Shown: positions 1-9,208 of the stretch, piece by piece | Layout of the letters: each line of letters starts with the position of its first letter | Numbering within the stretch: position 1 is the stretch's first letter | DNA from: Chrysochromulina parva | Taxonomy: Eukaryota > Haptophyta > Prymnesiales > Chrysochromulinaceae | Length of the DNA stretch: 20,335 nucleotides | Direction: 5' to 3' | Assembly: GCA_002887195.1 (NCBI GenBank) | Contig: PJAB01000815.1 | Span: 1-20,335 of the forward strand | Position numbers and translations under genes: made by a program | Notes under the pieces: generated by a model | Databases searched by the model: none | Told to the model about the DNA's origin: nothing | Seen by the model: the letters and a program-made list of their open reading frames with translations, nothing else

Positions 1-140
1 TTAGCGGTCTGGGCACACATACCATCTTCTCCGCCCACCCTTTCCTACTCTGCTGGTTACAGGGGTATTCGATTGCGCTCGTTTAGGTACTTGTGTTGTT
101 TCGACTAACTAGCTTGCTTGATGCACCATTCTCCATCACT
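1..140. other. 3' flank of the transporter gene
   Basis: This stretch lies downstream of the stop codon of the minus-strand transporter and presumably holds its 3' UTR and poly(A) site. I see no convincing ORF, RNA gene or AATAAA-type signal. The window edge cuts whatever lies further left. Confidence 0.4.
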
Positions 141-2247
141 CTAGATCTTGTCGCCGATGACAGTGAGTCCGTTAGGATCGATCCTCGGCGATATCTCAGA
201 GATATCGATCTCGCCCTCTGCCGTGCGCACCTCCACCACCTTGACGTTGGCCACCTTGGGCTTGGCGGTCTGTACCCCTCCGCTGGTACGATTGGCATGA
301 GCGACGGCAAAGCGCCACGAGGCGAAGAAGCACGCGACGCCTAGCAAGCCGCACAGCATTACTACTTGGAAGCACAGCTCGAGCGATGCCCTCGTCTGCG
401 CGTTCTTCATCTCGAAATCGATGACGGCGCTGGAGGGGCAGTCAGCTGTCTGGACGCCCCCCACGCAAGTTTGGGCGAGGCAGTCGATGATGTCCTCACG
501 GCTAAACGTGGCCAAGTCGCCGATGAGCGCAGACGCGAGGGGCGAGAAAGCGTACCCAAACTGTTGGAAGCAGAACATCGACAAGGCCGATCCGACGCTG
601 CGCATGTCGGGCGGGACCGCCGACACAAGGCAGCCCATGGCCGCAGGGATGATGGCACCGCCGAAGACGAGCGTGATAAAGATCAGCCCGATGCACCACC
701 AGAAGCCGGCTGTGGCGCGGGCGTCGTCGGGCGCCACGTAGAAGGGCGAGCTGGTATTTGTGATGCAACTAACGCCCTGGTCGGCGACGGCTTTGGGTAC
801 GTACGCGCAGGTGATCGCAAAAGTTGCCGCCAAGCACGCGAAGGCGAAGCAAATCTTGAGCGTGAGGGCCATCGCCGCCTCGCCCTTGTAGCCGCCAATC
901 TTGTCAATGAAGATGCCGCCGGCGATCACACCGATGATGGGGGCGGTGATGGAGGTGACGCCAAACGCGGGTGTGACCTCCGCCTGGCTCTTCCCGATGA
1001 CGACCACGATGTACGAGGTCACCCACACCTGTGGGGAGAGGAGGGCGTCGTGGTGAGCACTCGCATGCAGCGCGTAACACCACGATGTACGAGGTCACCC
1101 ACACCTGCACTCCTGTGACGACAAAGAAGAGCGATGAGAGTCCCATGACGGTGAAAATGTACGGGCCGTTGCCGAACAGCTCACAGATGAGGTTGCGCTT
1201 CTTGGGCGTTGTCTTGGGCGTGGTCCCGGCGGGCGCGTCCCCCCTCTCTTCGTCCACCTCCGCGACAGACAACGAGGTGGGCGCCTCGGACTGATCAATT
1301 CTTGTCATGGGCGTTGTCTTGGGCGCGAGGTCTGGCGTTGTCTTGGGCGAATTGCCTGGCGATCGGTCGGGCGACGGCGATGGCATGCCGGCCGACTCGC
1401 GCCGCGGCGACTGACCTGGCGCAGCCACTGGCGCGTTTGCCGGCTCCTTGGTCTCGGCAGGCGGCTTGTCCTGTCCCAGGTCGAAGAGGCTCTTCGGGAT
1501 GAGCAGCATGCCGAAAAAGAGCATCACGAGCGCCCCGGACTGCAGGTAGAAAGGGACCCGCCACGCACAGCTGACGTCGGAGGTGGCGCACGGGACGAAG
1601 GCCTCCGAGGTCGGGTCCAGCTCGCCGCTCGTCATCGCGCCCGAGAAGACGTAGCCGATGGTGATGCCGAGCGGTCCTCCCGCGTTTATGAGAGCCATCC
1701 AGAACGTCACAGCATCCGCGGGTGCGAACTCGTCGACCCACACGGGGAAGTACACGGCGGGCATCGCCTGCAGGAAGCCGATCAGCAAGCGGAAGGCGAG
1801 GAGCATTCCCATCGACTGAGCCGCTCCGAATAAGCAAGTGCATGCAATGTTCAGAGCCATCGTCAACTGCGTAAAGCGCAGCGGCGACATGTAGCGCGTC
1901 GCCGGGCCAACCGTGAGGCAGCCGAGCGCAACGCCCTGGTAGACAAGCATCGCAAGGAGCCCGAGCTCGGAAGTTCCCATGTCGAAGGTCGCGCCGATGT
2001 GCAGCAGGCCGGCGGGCACCGCGCCGCCATCCAGGTTGATGATAATCTGGACGGTTGCGAGCAGCCAGAAGATCCTTGTAAGCTTCCGCTTTCGCGCCTG
2101 AATCGCTGGAGGCGTCCATTTGGTGGACGCCGGGCCGCCCGGCGCGGGAATCGGAGCGCAGGCGTCGGACGGTTCCGAAGCTCGTCCTGCGTCCATCTTG
2201 GGCTGCAACCCAAAACGCAGCCGGACACTTTCACGAAACCCTTTCAT
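141..2247 (-). CDS. Major facilitator superfamily transporter, 12 TM, one intron
   Basis: The product is predicted to be a membrane carrier of small molecules; its substrate cannot be told. Exon 1 is 2247-1105 and exon 2 is 1028-141, joined in phase 0 across a 76-nt GT-AG intron, giving about 676 residues. The ATG at 2247 is the first in frame; a second Met lies at residue 18. Six hydrophobic segments precede and six follow a long hydrophilic loop (about residues 225-350) rich in Pro, Ser, Thr and Lys, which carries repeated PKTTP-type motifs from a 16-nt DNA repeat. The loop after TM8 has a motif-A-like GGIFIDKIGG, typical of MFS proteins. TM4-TM5 (YFPVWVDEFAP) resembles the spinster-like and related eukaryotic MFS groups, but I would not name a subfamily. 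The intron falls inside TM7. The tail is about 60 residues and cytoplasmic. The MFS assignment is firm, the subfamily is open. Confidence 0.85.
1003..1031 (-). repeat. Direct repeat, copy 2 (intron 3' end plus exon 2 start)
   Basis: Second copy of the 29-nt repeat at 1079-1107. It covers the terminal CAG of the intron and the first 26 nt of exon 2, coding for VWVTSYIV. It also re-creates an AG|GT proto-splice site at the start of exon 2. Confidence 0.95.
1029..1104 (-). other. Intron of the transporter gene (76 nt), flanked by a perfect direct repeat
   Basis: On the minus strand the exon ends in CAG at 1105, the intron opens with GTGTGGG at 1104 and closes with CCCCACAG at 1029, and the next exon opens again with GTGTGGG. 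Removing it joins two reading frames (ending ..TGVQ and starting VWVTSY..) into one continuous MFS helix. Retention shifts the frame, since 76 is not divisible by 3, and breaks TM7 onward. The first 26 nt of the intron are identical to the first 26 nt of exon 2. Confidence 0.85.
1079..1107 (-). repeat. Direct repeat, copy 1 (exon 1 end plus intron 5' end)
   Basis: These 29 nt are identical to 1003-1031, with a 76-nt offset equal to the intron length. The copy covers the last three exon bases (CAG) and the first 26 intron bases, so it carries the splice donor. Confidence 0.95.
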
Positions 2248-2392
2248 GGGGGACTTTTCTCGGACATCAGGGTGGACATTACCGTTAAAGTCATCTTACG
2301 CACTGCGGGCCGCATGGGTGCGCGGACGAGTTGGTTCTATTCACAGCATACCCAACGCCCCACAGCACACCCACATGGCCTTGGCCTTTCAA
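2248..2392. promoter_or_regulatory. Short spacer: transporter promoter and kinase 3' end
   Basis: Only about 145 bp separate the kinase stop from the transporter ATG, both on the minus strand. The transporter promoter and 5' UTR and the kinase 3' UTR must share or overlap this space. I see no clear TATA element or poly(A) signal. Confidence 0.35.
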
Positions 2393-3583
2393 TCAAACGA
2401 CGAAAGTAGGCCCCTCTTTCTTACTCTGCGCCCTCTCGGAGCGTCGCTTGGCGCGAAGTAGCTCGTCTGGAGATTTGCTCTTCATAGCCGCCCCATCAGC
2501 CGGCTCATCCATCTGCACGCTCAGCGCGCTATCGTGCACTGACTGCAGCCACTTGTGGCGCATGGCCTCTTCGATAGTCATCCGCTTCCGCTGATCTGGC
2601 TCGAGCAGTCGCTTCATAAAGTCCATTCCGGTCGAGCTCACCATACCAAACGAATCCTTAGGGTAGGCCAGGCCACCCTTGATGATTTTCTCGATCTGCT
2701 TGTTCTCATCGGGAAAGTAATGCGGTGTCGAGCCATTAAACATCTCGAACACCACGCAGCCGAGTGCGTAGCAGTCCACCCCCGCGCCGTATTTCATGCC
2801 CTGCTGTGACTGCCTCTTTCTGACCGCGCGCACGATCTGCGCGAGCTCGGGCGCGAAGTAGTCGACCGAGCCAGCATACAGGGAGAAGCAAGGCTCTTTG
2901 GGCCCTCCACTGAATTTCGCACAGAAGCCGAAATCGGCGAGCTTGAGGCTTCCGACCAGCATCGGGTTGTGGCGTCTGCGGCACAGGACGTTTTCGGGCT
3001 TGATGTCGCGATGCGCCATCGAGTGATTCTTGTGCAAGTGCGCGATGGCAGCGGCGAGCTGCACGGTGATCATTCGCGCGTTCTGCTCGGACATCTCGAA
3101 ATGACCGAAGGCGCCGGCCAGGTCATCCTTCATGACCTCCGTCACCAAATGAAAGCTCACATTTTCCAAGTAGACGACCTCGATGAGCTGCAGTATGGAT
3201 GGATGGTATGGCGAGCTGATAATCGACCACAGAGTCATCTCGTCCACAGACGCTTTCCACTGCTGGGCGTGCTGGCACCGCGAACGGAGCACTTCCTTGG
3301 CCGCGTATTCCTTGCCATCCGTGACTTTTTGTACCTTTGAGACGACCCCAAATGCGCCCTCACCGAGCTTGTCGATGACCCGGTAGTGATCGGTGAATAT
3401 GACGCCGTCCAGCCGGACGGTACCGGCATGTTTCTCAGCTTCGTCCTCAATGTCAACGACGGCCAAGCTCTCACGGCGATCGAGGCGAGCGTTCTGGTCC
3501 TTCTCCGCCTTCTTCATGGCTGCCTTCAGTGCCGCGGCGCGCTGCTCCGCGGCCGACAGTGGCTTCGAACCACCGCAACCCAT
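2393..3583 (-). CDS. Ser/Thr protein kinase with N-terminal myristoyl/palmitoyl signal
   Basis: A 396-residue protein kinase. I start it at the ATG at 3583; the open frame runs a few codons further up but only to a TTG at 3595. The chosen start gives MGCGGSK, where Gly2 fits N-myristoylation and Cys3 palmitoylation, so the kinase is probably attached to a membrane. The kinase domain covers about residues 67-346: Gly-rich loop GEGAFG (74-79), ATP-binding Lys96 in AAKEV, HRDIKPEN with catalytic Asp193, DFG with Asp217, a GSVDYFAPE activation-loop end, and the subdomain IX motif DCYALGCVVFEMF. All catalytic residues are present, so it should be active. The HRDIKPENVL/DFG/APE pattern fits the CAMK or AGC-like groups; I cannot be more exact. 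No EF hands, regulatory lipid-binding or cyclic-nucleotide domains are seen. A short Lys/Arg/Ser-rich tail of about 45 residues follows. Confidence 0.9.
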   Translation of the reverse strand: MGCGGSKPLSAAEQRAAALKAAMKKAEKDQNARLDRRESLAVVDIEDEAEKHAGTVRLDGVIFTDHYRVIDKLGEGAFGVVSKVQKVTDGKEYAAKEVLRSRCQHAQQWKASVDEMTLWSIISSPYHPSILQLIEVVYLENVSFHLVTEVMKDDLAGAFGHFEMSEQNARMITVQLAAAIAHLHKNHSMAHRDIKPENVLCRRRHNPMLVGSLKLADFGFCAKFSGGPKEPCFSLYAGSVDYFAPELAQIVRAVRKRQSQQGMKYGAGVDCYALGCVVFEMFNGSTPHYFPDENKQIEKIIKGGLAYPKDSFGMVSSTGMDFMKRLLEPDQRKRMTIEEAMRHKWLQSVHDSALSVQMDEPADGAAMKSKSPDELLRAKRRSERAQSKKEGPTFVV

Positions 3584-3835
3584 GATGGACTCCAATCTTT
3601 ATTTTTGGTTTCGTCGAAACTTGCGGAACGTCCGAACGGTGGTGCCGAAAGTTCGACAGTCAAGTTCAAGTTCGAGAGCACATTCGATAGGCTTCCTTCG
3701 GTCGTTGTCAACATTGTCCAAAACCCCGCACAGAGACGCAACATAATCTTCTGGAAAGCACTGAGGTGCCAGCACGTCTTACAGAGTCTACAGACGCGTG
3801 TCACTTTAAGTAGATCGCTCCTCTCCTGGCCCATT
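3584..3835. promoter_or_regulatory. Intergenic spacer: kinase promoter and LRRCC1-like gene 3' end
   Basis: About 250 bp that are clearly richer in A and T than the coding sequence around them. On the minus strand an A/T-rich CCAAAAATAAAG lies 15-25 nt before the kinase ATG, too near the start to be a normal TATA box unless the 5' UTR is extremely short. The half next to 3835 should be the 3' UTR of the upstream gene. I see no ORF here. Confidence 0.4.
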
Positions 3836-6800
3836 TTAAGCATTGACTGCTTCGTGCCAGTCGGAGTAGATGCGCGACAGCTGCGCCATGTTGCGCTGCG
3901 CCACCGTCTTCTGCTGGTCCATCGCGCGTAGTACAAGGCGCATCTCACCCTCAAGTCGTTCCTTGTCGGCGCGCAGGCTGGCCAGCTCAGCCACCCTGGC
4001 GCTCAGCTGCTCGGCGGCGGCTTCCTTCTCGGCCGCCACGAGCAGCGCCTTCGCCTCCGAGGCTGCCTTTTGGCGCTCGGCCTCGTCGGCACGCTGCCGC
4101 TCGCGCTCCGTCGCCTTCTCAGCCTCGGCCGTTGCGGCGCGTGCCTGGCGCGCCTCGGCCTCGAGCATGCCCGAGCGCTCGCGCAGCTCCGCCTGCAGCT
4201 GCTGCTCCTTGTCGGCGAAGAGCACCTTGACTTGATGCACCTCGCGCTCGACGAAGGCGAGCATGCCTTCCTTGTGGGACACCTGAAGACAGAAGTCATT
4301 CGCACTCGTGAGCGGTCATCAGAGGCAATCAGTGGCACTCTCAGCATGCCCTCCTTGTGGGTTACCTGCTGCCACGCATGTTCCGCGTCGGCCGTCGCTT
4401 CGGCGCGCGCCGCCTCGAGCTCCTCAAGCGCCGTCTCGAGCCGCTCGCGTTTCGCCTCGCTCGCGCGCAGCGCCTCGCGCGCCTCTCGGCATGCCGCCGT
4501 CTCGCGCTCTGCCACGTCACGCGCCGCACTCGCGCCTTTCGCGCCCTCCTGCGCAGTGCTGAGCGCCTGACGAGCTTGCACGAGCTGCGACGAGAGGTCC
4601 GCGAGGATCAGCTCCTTGACGCGCAGCTCCTCGCGATGCGCCGTCGCAAGCGCCTCCTTGTCGCGCGCCGCCGCCTCGAGCGCCTGCTCCAACTCCTCGG
4701 CGGCCTGGGCGGCCTTGAGCTGCTCACGCGTCGCCATGGCCCGAGATGCGCTGAGATCGGAGGCATGCTGCGCCTCTACCTGCCGTTGACGCTCGAGGGC
4801 TGCCCGCAAGTCCGCCCCCGCCTGCTCGCGAGCCGCCGCCGCCTCCGCCTGCGCCTGCCGGCGCCCTTCGGCAAGGCTCGAGAGCTTCGTTTGCTGCTCG
4901 CGGAGCAGCTCGGCCATCTCCTGCGCCGCCCCGCGCGCCGCCACCTCTTTCTGGACGGCGCTCACGAGCTGCGCCCTCAGCGCGGCGAGGGTCAGGGGTT
5001 GCGCGGGTGCGCCGCCCGCGTCGCTCGCCGGCGCCGCAGGCGCGGGCGGCAACGGTGCGCGGTAACCAGCGACGCTACCGAGCGCCTCCGCACGGGCTGC
5101 CTCGGCCTCGGCGCGCGCCTCGGCGACCTGAAGAGGGAGGCACTCAGTGGCACTCAGTGGCACTCAGTGGCACTCAGTGGCACTCAAGAGGCACTCAATG
5201 GGGGCGCGGCTCGGCCACCTCTGCGCGCGTCTCGGCGGCCTCGAGCTTCGCCTCAAGCTTCGCCTCCCTCGCCCGTAAGGTCTCTTCGAGGCTTCGTCGC
5301 GATTGGAGCTGTGCCTCTCGCTGCGCCTCGGCGTGCGCCGCCGCCGTGTGCGCCGCCGCATGCTGCGCCGCATCCTTCTGGGCCGCCTCGAGCTGGGCTC
5401 GGAGCTCCCTGAGCTCCGCAGATAGCCGCGCTTCGGTCTGCATCGCGCGCTGCGCCGAGGCCTCGAAGCTCATGAGCGCGGGTCGCGCGGCCGCAAGCTC
5501 CGTCTGGGCCGCGGCGAGCTCGGCCGCGATGGCCGCGTGCCGAGCGGCCTCTTCGGCGGAGGCGGCACCCGCCTCATGCAGCCTGCGCGACGAGAGGTCG
5601 CCGAGCTGCGCGAGGGCATCTCGGGCATGCGCCTCGCGCCTCGAGGCCAGCGTGGCGGCATGAGCGGCCCGGTCAAGTTCCCGTCGACACGTGGCTGCGT
5701 CCATCTCCGCCCGCTCTGCGCGCGCCGCCGCCTCCGCACGCGCCGCCTCCGCACGTGCCGCCTGCGCCATCGCCGCCTGCTGCTGCGCCATCGCCTTCTG
5801 TTGCTCGGCGCGCGCCGCCTCGAGCGCCGTCGTGGCCTCTTGCCGTTGGGATCTCTCATGATCGAGGGCAGCCGCCGCTCGCTCGCGCGCCGCCTCAGCC
5901 TCGGCACGCGCCGCCTCGCTCGATACGGCGCGCGATGCGAGCCGTTTCACGTCAGCCTCCGTCACCGCGAGCGCGGCACGCAATCGCGCAACCTCTTGTC
6001 GGATCGTCTCGTTCGTGTGCGTCGCGAGCGTCGCCGCGGTCAGAGGCTGCGCGCCGCGTTGGGCGCCCAACACGCCGTGCGCCGTTGCTGGCGGCGGCGG
6101 CGCCCCCGCGGCGAGGAGTCTGGCTCTGGCCGCGGCCCTGGCTTCTCTCACCTCGTCATCGAGGCTCTTTGAAGCCTTGGAGGCCACACGCGGCCGTAGA
6201 GAAGATCGTGGCCGCTTGATCGGCTGCACGCCGCCTACGAAGCCGCGATCAGCAGCCACGTCGCCACCGCGGGCGTCACCACCACCACCACCACCACCGT
6301 CGTCGTCATCGTCGTCGTCGTCGTCGTCGTCATCGTCGTCGTCGTCGTCGAGTTCTGCCTCATCATAGCTGCCGCCATCGTAACGGCCAGGCGACCTGTC
6401 CTCGGGAGGTTCGTCAGGGGGAACCTTCCGATGTGCACCGCCGCCACTGCCGCCGCCGCCGCCGCCGCCTCCGCCGCCGCCTGCGCCTCCTCCTCCTCCT
6501 CCTCCTCCTCCTCCTCCGCCTCCTCCTCCGCCGCCTCCGCCGCCTTCTCCGCCTACTCCTCTGGGTGCTTCGAGGGCAGCGGTGGCGGTTACACGCCGGG
6601 TCGCATCCGCTTTTCGGCGCGCCATGGTAAGCGCACCGTGGTGAGCATCCGCTGTTCGGCGTCGTCCTGATGCCGACGCTGACATCGCAGCCGTCGCGGA
6701 GGCCTCGCCCTGAAGGCGGCGCGCCCCACCGAGTGCAGACGTGGAAGTCCCGCGCCGGTGCGCGCCGCCGCATGCAGCGCGCGCACGGTCTGTGTGAGCG

Positions 6801-9208
6801 CGCAGCCCGATGCGTCGATCGAGTGCCTCGTTGGCCGCACGTCTTCGTTCGAGGTCATCATCTGCACGTTCGTTCGCCTCTGCCTCCGCCTCCGCCTCCG
6901 CCTCCTCTTGCTCCTCGTCGTCATACGCGTCTGGATGCCGCAGGCCGTATCCTGGATCCCCGGTCTCCGCCTCGCTCTCTTCCTCCTCATAGTACTCCTC
7001 CTCGCCCTCCTCCTCGCCCTCCTCATAGTCGTCGCCCTTCTCATAGTCGTCGACGGCCTCATCGTCGAAGCTGACGCCGAAGCCCTCCTCGTCCTCCTCC
7101 TCTACGCCCTCGTCGTAGTAGCCCTCTTCGTCCTCGTCCTCGTCGCGATCCTCCACCTCGGTATTCCGCCTGCCGCCCTCCGTAAACCGCCCGCCCGCCT
7201 CCTCCGCCTCCTCCGCCTCCTCAGGCTGCCTCGCGAGAGCCTTCCGCCAACGTCCCGACGGACCCATCCCCCGAGGTGCGACCGTCGCGAGCCTACGGTG
7301 TGATCCAGCACTCTCGTGTGCACGCGACAAAGCACTCTCGTGTGCACGCGACGGACCAGCGCCACGCCGCCGCGCCTCGCCTATGGAGCGAACACCCGGC
7401 TTTCTGCTGCCACCACCGAAGCCACCACCACCGAAGCCACCGTTGCGGCTACCTCCGTCACCCTTACCGGCACCTCCGCGTCCATCGCCTTCGCCTTCGC
7501 CTTCGCCTGCTCTGTCCTCGCCAGCTCGGCTGGCGCGTGAGCTGGCGCGTGAGCCGGCGCGTTCACACTCCCCGTTCACACTGCTATGGGCCCTTTGGAG
7601 AGCGGCGGTGGTCGCGCTCGTGAGGGCGTGAATGCCGAGCGTGGATTCGATCCTCTCGAGCCGCAGCTCGTGCTCCAGTGAGCTCATCAGCTCATGGGCT
7701 GCGGCGGGGGAGACTCGACCGAAGGCGCCCACGCCGGGATTGAGATCGTCATCGTGCCCCACGCCCCGGACGCTCGGTACGACGCTCGGGTCACGCGGCA
7801 CTGCCTGCCATTGCACATGCTGCGCCGTGGCTGCATAGGCTGGGTTGGCTGGGTTGGGCGCTTGCCACTGCTGCTGAGGCAGCTGCGGGAGCGGCGGCGG
7901 CTGTGCCGGCGGCTGCTGCTGCTGCTGCTGCTCCGGTTGCCGCGGCGGTGCTGCAGCAGCGGCGGTGGCGGCGGTCGGTGCTGGCGGCGCGAGCCCCGGC
8001 AGCGGGCCGCGCTTGGTGTTGTCGTACAGTGTGCCGCGGGGAGGGGCGGCGCTCGCGGACGCATCGTACTCCCACGCCACCGCGTCCTGGCGTCGCTCTG
8101 CCGGCGGGGGCGGCGCCGCGGTCAGCGGGGTGGGGACGGCACCGGCGTGTCGAGCCCCGACTAAGGGTGCATGCGCGGTGGCTGCAGCCGCCGCCACCCG
8201 TGCGGCCGCCTGGCGTCGCGACTGGACCGCCTGGAGTGTCGCGTCGATGTGCGGCGTGGCGATGGGTCGAAGCGCTTCAGCGACTATATGTAGCGCATCA
8301 GATGGCGACACTGTTGGAGGCACTGCGGTGGTGGCAGCGGCGGCGGCCGCGGGCAGCGGCAGAGCTCCACCAGCACCACCGCCGCTGCCGCCTGGCGCCG
8401 CACTTGCGGCAGCTGCAGCGAGGCACACGGCGGCGGCGCTGCCCACCGGCGGCGGGGCCATCGTTGCCGCGCTGCCGGGCCCTTGACTACCAGAAGTCGC
8501 TCTACCAGAGTGGGCTGTGGCGGTGCCTGCGCCGCCCGCACCCGCCGCGGAAGCAGAGGGCATTGGTTGACTGAGCGCCTCGAGCGCGCATGCGTATGCG
8601 GCGCCGGGCCGGTCGGGCACGGGCGCGGTGCCGGTGGTCGACTCGTCGTCGAGCGTCTGCAGGCCGGGCAGCAGCGTGAGCAGCTTTTCGCGGTAGCCCG
8701 GCTCGCGGCAGACGGGATTGTCTTGCCCGTGCCGGCGCAGTACTACTTCGGCGAGCATCGGAAGCCCGCGCAGGTATTCGGCCTCGCGTATGAGCGCGAT
8801 GCGATTCCCGTACGCTTCGAAGTGCGCGAGCTGGCCGCCGTGGCACTGCACGAGGCCCGCGAGTGAGGTGATCCGGTTGTATGCGAGCAGCAACCGGCGG
8901 AGCGAACGCAGCGTCGCCAGGCCGTCGACGATGCGCACTCGGTTGCATGAGAGGTCGAGCGTCTGCAAACGCACAAGCCCGTGAAGGTTGGTCATCGCCT
9001 CGATGTGGTTGGATGACAGGTTGAGGTACGTCAGGCCGCCGAGTGACTCGAGGTTGGAGATGGCCTCGATCCGATTGCAGTGCAGGTTGAGCGAGCGAAG
9101 CGCCGTCATGCGCGGCAAGTCCGAAAGCTCTGCAAGGCTCACAATCCCCGCATCGTACAGCGAGAGCTCCGAGATCTGGTCGTGCGGGCCGGAGGCTGCC
9201 GACGCCAT
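3836..9208 (-). CDS. LRRCC1: LRRCC1-like centriole/basal-body protein: SDS22-type LRR plus long coiled coil, two introns
   Basis: Exons 9208-5219, 5127-4366 and 4282-3836, all joined in phase 0, give about 1732 residues. Residues 10-205 are five to six SDS22-type leucine-rich repeats (LRSLNLHCNRI, LTYLNLSSNHI, LQTLDLSCNRV, LRRLLLAYNRI) and an LRR cap with DNPVCREPGYR and LLPGLQTLDDE. This order and the cap match animal LRRCC1, a centriolar protein needed for cilia. Residues 210-1000 are low complexity: Ala/Pro/Gln-rich, Arg/Gly-rich, acidic Glu/Asp/Tyr-rich, a poly-Gly run (about 885-923) and a poly-Asp run (about 950-970). From about residue 1020 to the end it is an Ala/Glu/Arg-rich coiled coil. 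Human LRRCC1 is near 1030 residues, so the disordered middle accounts for most of the extra length. The likely role is at centrioles or basal bodies of a flagellated cell. The LRR assignment is firm; orthology rests on the cap motif plus the LRR-then-coil order. Confidence 0.8.
4260..4282 (-). repeat. Exon-derived repeat, exonic copy (exon 3 start)
   Basis: First 23 nt of exon 3, coding for VSHKEGM. It is the partner of the intronic copy at 4343-4365. Confidence 0.85.
4283..4365 (-). other. Intron 2 of the LRRCC1-like gene (83 nt) with diverged flanking repeat
   Basis: On the minus strand the exon ends CAGCAG at 4366, the intron begins GTAACCCACAAGG at 4365 and ends CTGTCTTCAG at 4283, and the next exon begins GTGTCCCACAAGG. 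Splicing joins ..AWQQ to VSHKEGMLAF.. in phase 0. The first 23 nt of the intron match the first 23 nt of the next exon at 20 positions; the translated copies read VTHKEGML in the intron and VSHKEGML in the exon. The body contains GAGTGCCACTGATTGCCTC, nearly identical to a stretch of intron 1. Confidence 0.85.
4343..4365 (-). repeat. Exon-derived repeat, intronic copy (intron 2 donor end)
   Basis: 23 nt at the 5' end of the intron, matching 4260-4282 at 20 of 23 positions. The mismatches are at positions 3, 4 and 15 of the repeat. Confidence 0.85.
5128..5218 (-). other. Intron 1 of the LRRCC1-like gene (91 nt), built of GAGTGCCACT repeats
   Basis: On the minus strand the exon ends GCAGAG at 5219, the intron begins GTGGCCGAG at 5218 and ends CTCTTCAG at 5128, and the next exon begins GTCGCCGAG. 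Splicing joins ..ETRAE to VAEARAE.. and keeps the coiled coil; reading through meets a stop within about eight codons. The body is a tandem array of a 10-nt unit (GAGTGCCACT and near copies). The first 17 nt match the start of the next exon at 14 positions. Confidence 0.8.
5135..5200 (-). repeat. 10-nt tandem repeat inside intron 1
   Basis: About six copies of GAGTGCCACT or close variants (GAGTGCCTCT) in a row on the minus strand. The array fills nearly the whole intron between the duplicated donor end and the pyrimidine-rich acceptor CTCCCTCTTCAG. Confidence 0.9.
6290..6560 (-). repeat. Trinucleotide-rich tracts coding poly-Asp and poly-Gly
   Basis: On the plus strand gtc/gtcatc repeats (about 6297-6353) and cct/ccg repeats (about 6435-6560) read on the minus strand as an Asp run and a long Gly run in the LRRCC1-like protein. 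Such tracts are prone to slippage, and their exact length may be uncertain in assembly. Confidence 0.9.
7307..7353 (-). repeat. 24-nt in-frame tandem duplication
   Basis: Two copies of a 24-nt unit in the middle of the LRRCC1-like gene encode SRAHESAL followed by SRAHESAG. The plus-strand copies contain agcactctcgtgtgcacgcg. Confidence 0.85.

Noticed and set aside
1029..1107. Repeat at the transporter intron as an assembly duplication
   Set aside because: The region between the copies is unique, ends in a good acceptor, and splicing restores the frame; two similar cases in another gene make an artefact less likely, although read coverage was not available.
366..1118. Plus-strand open frame opposite the transporter
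   Set aside because: The minus-strand frame has clear TM helices and MFS motifs; the plus product is charged with no recognisable domain.
3584..3595. Four-residue extension of the kinase from 3595
   Set aside because: It starts with TTG and would bury the MGCGGSK lipidation signal.
5135..5200. CRISPR-like array in the intron repeats
   Set aside because: The 10-nt units follow each other without spacers, in an intron of a eukaryotic gene.
4357..5412. Long plus-strand open frame of 351 codons opposite the LRRCC1-like coiled coil
   Set aside because: Leu/Arg-rich product without domains, antisense to an Ala/Glu-rich coiled coil in GC-rich DNA. It runs through both the intron repeats and exons, as expected for a shadow frame.
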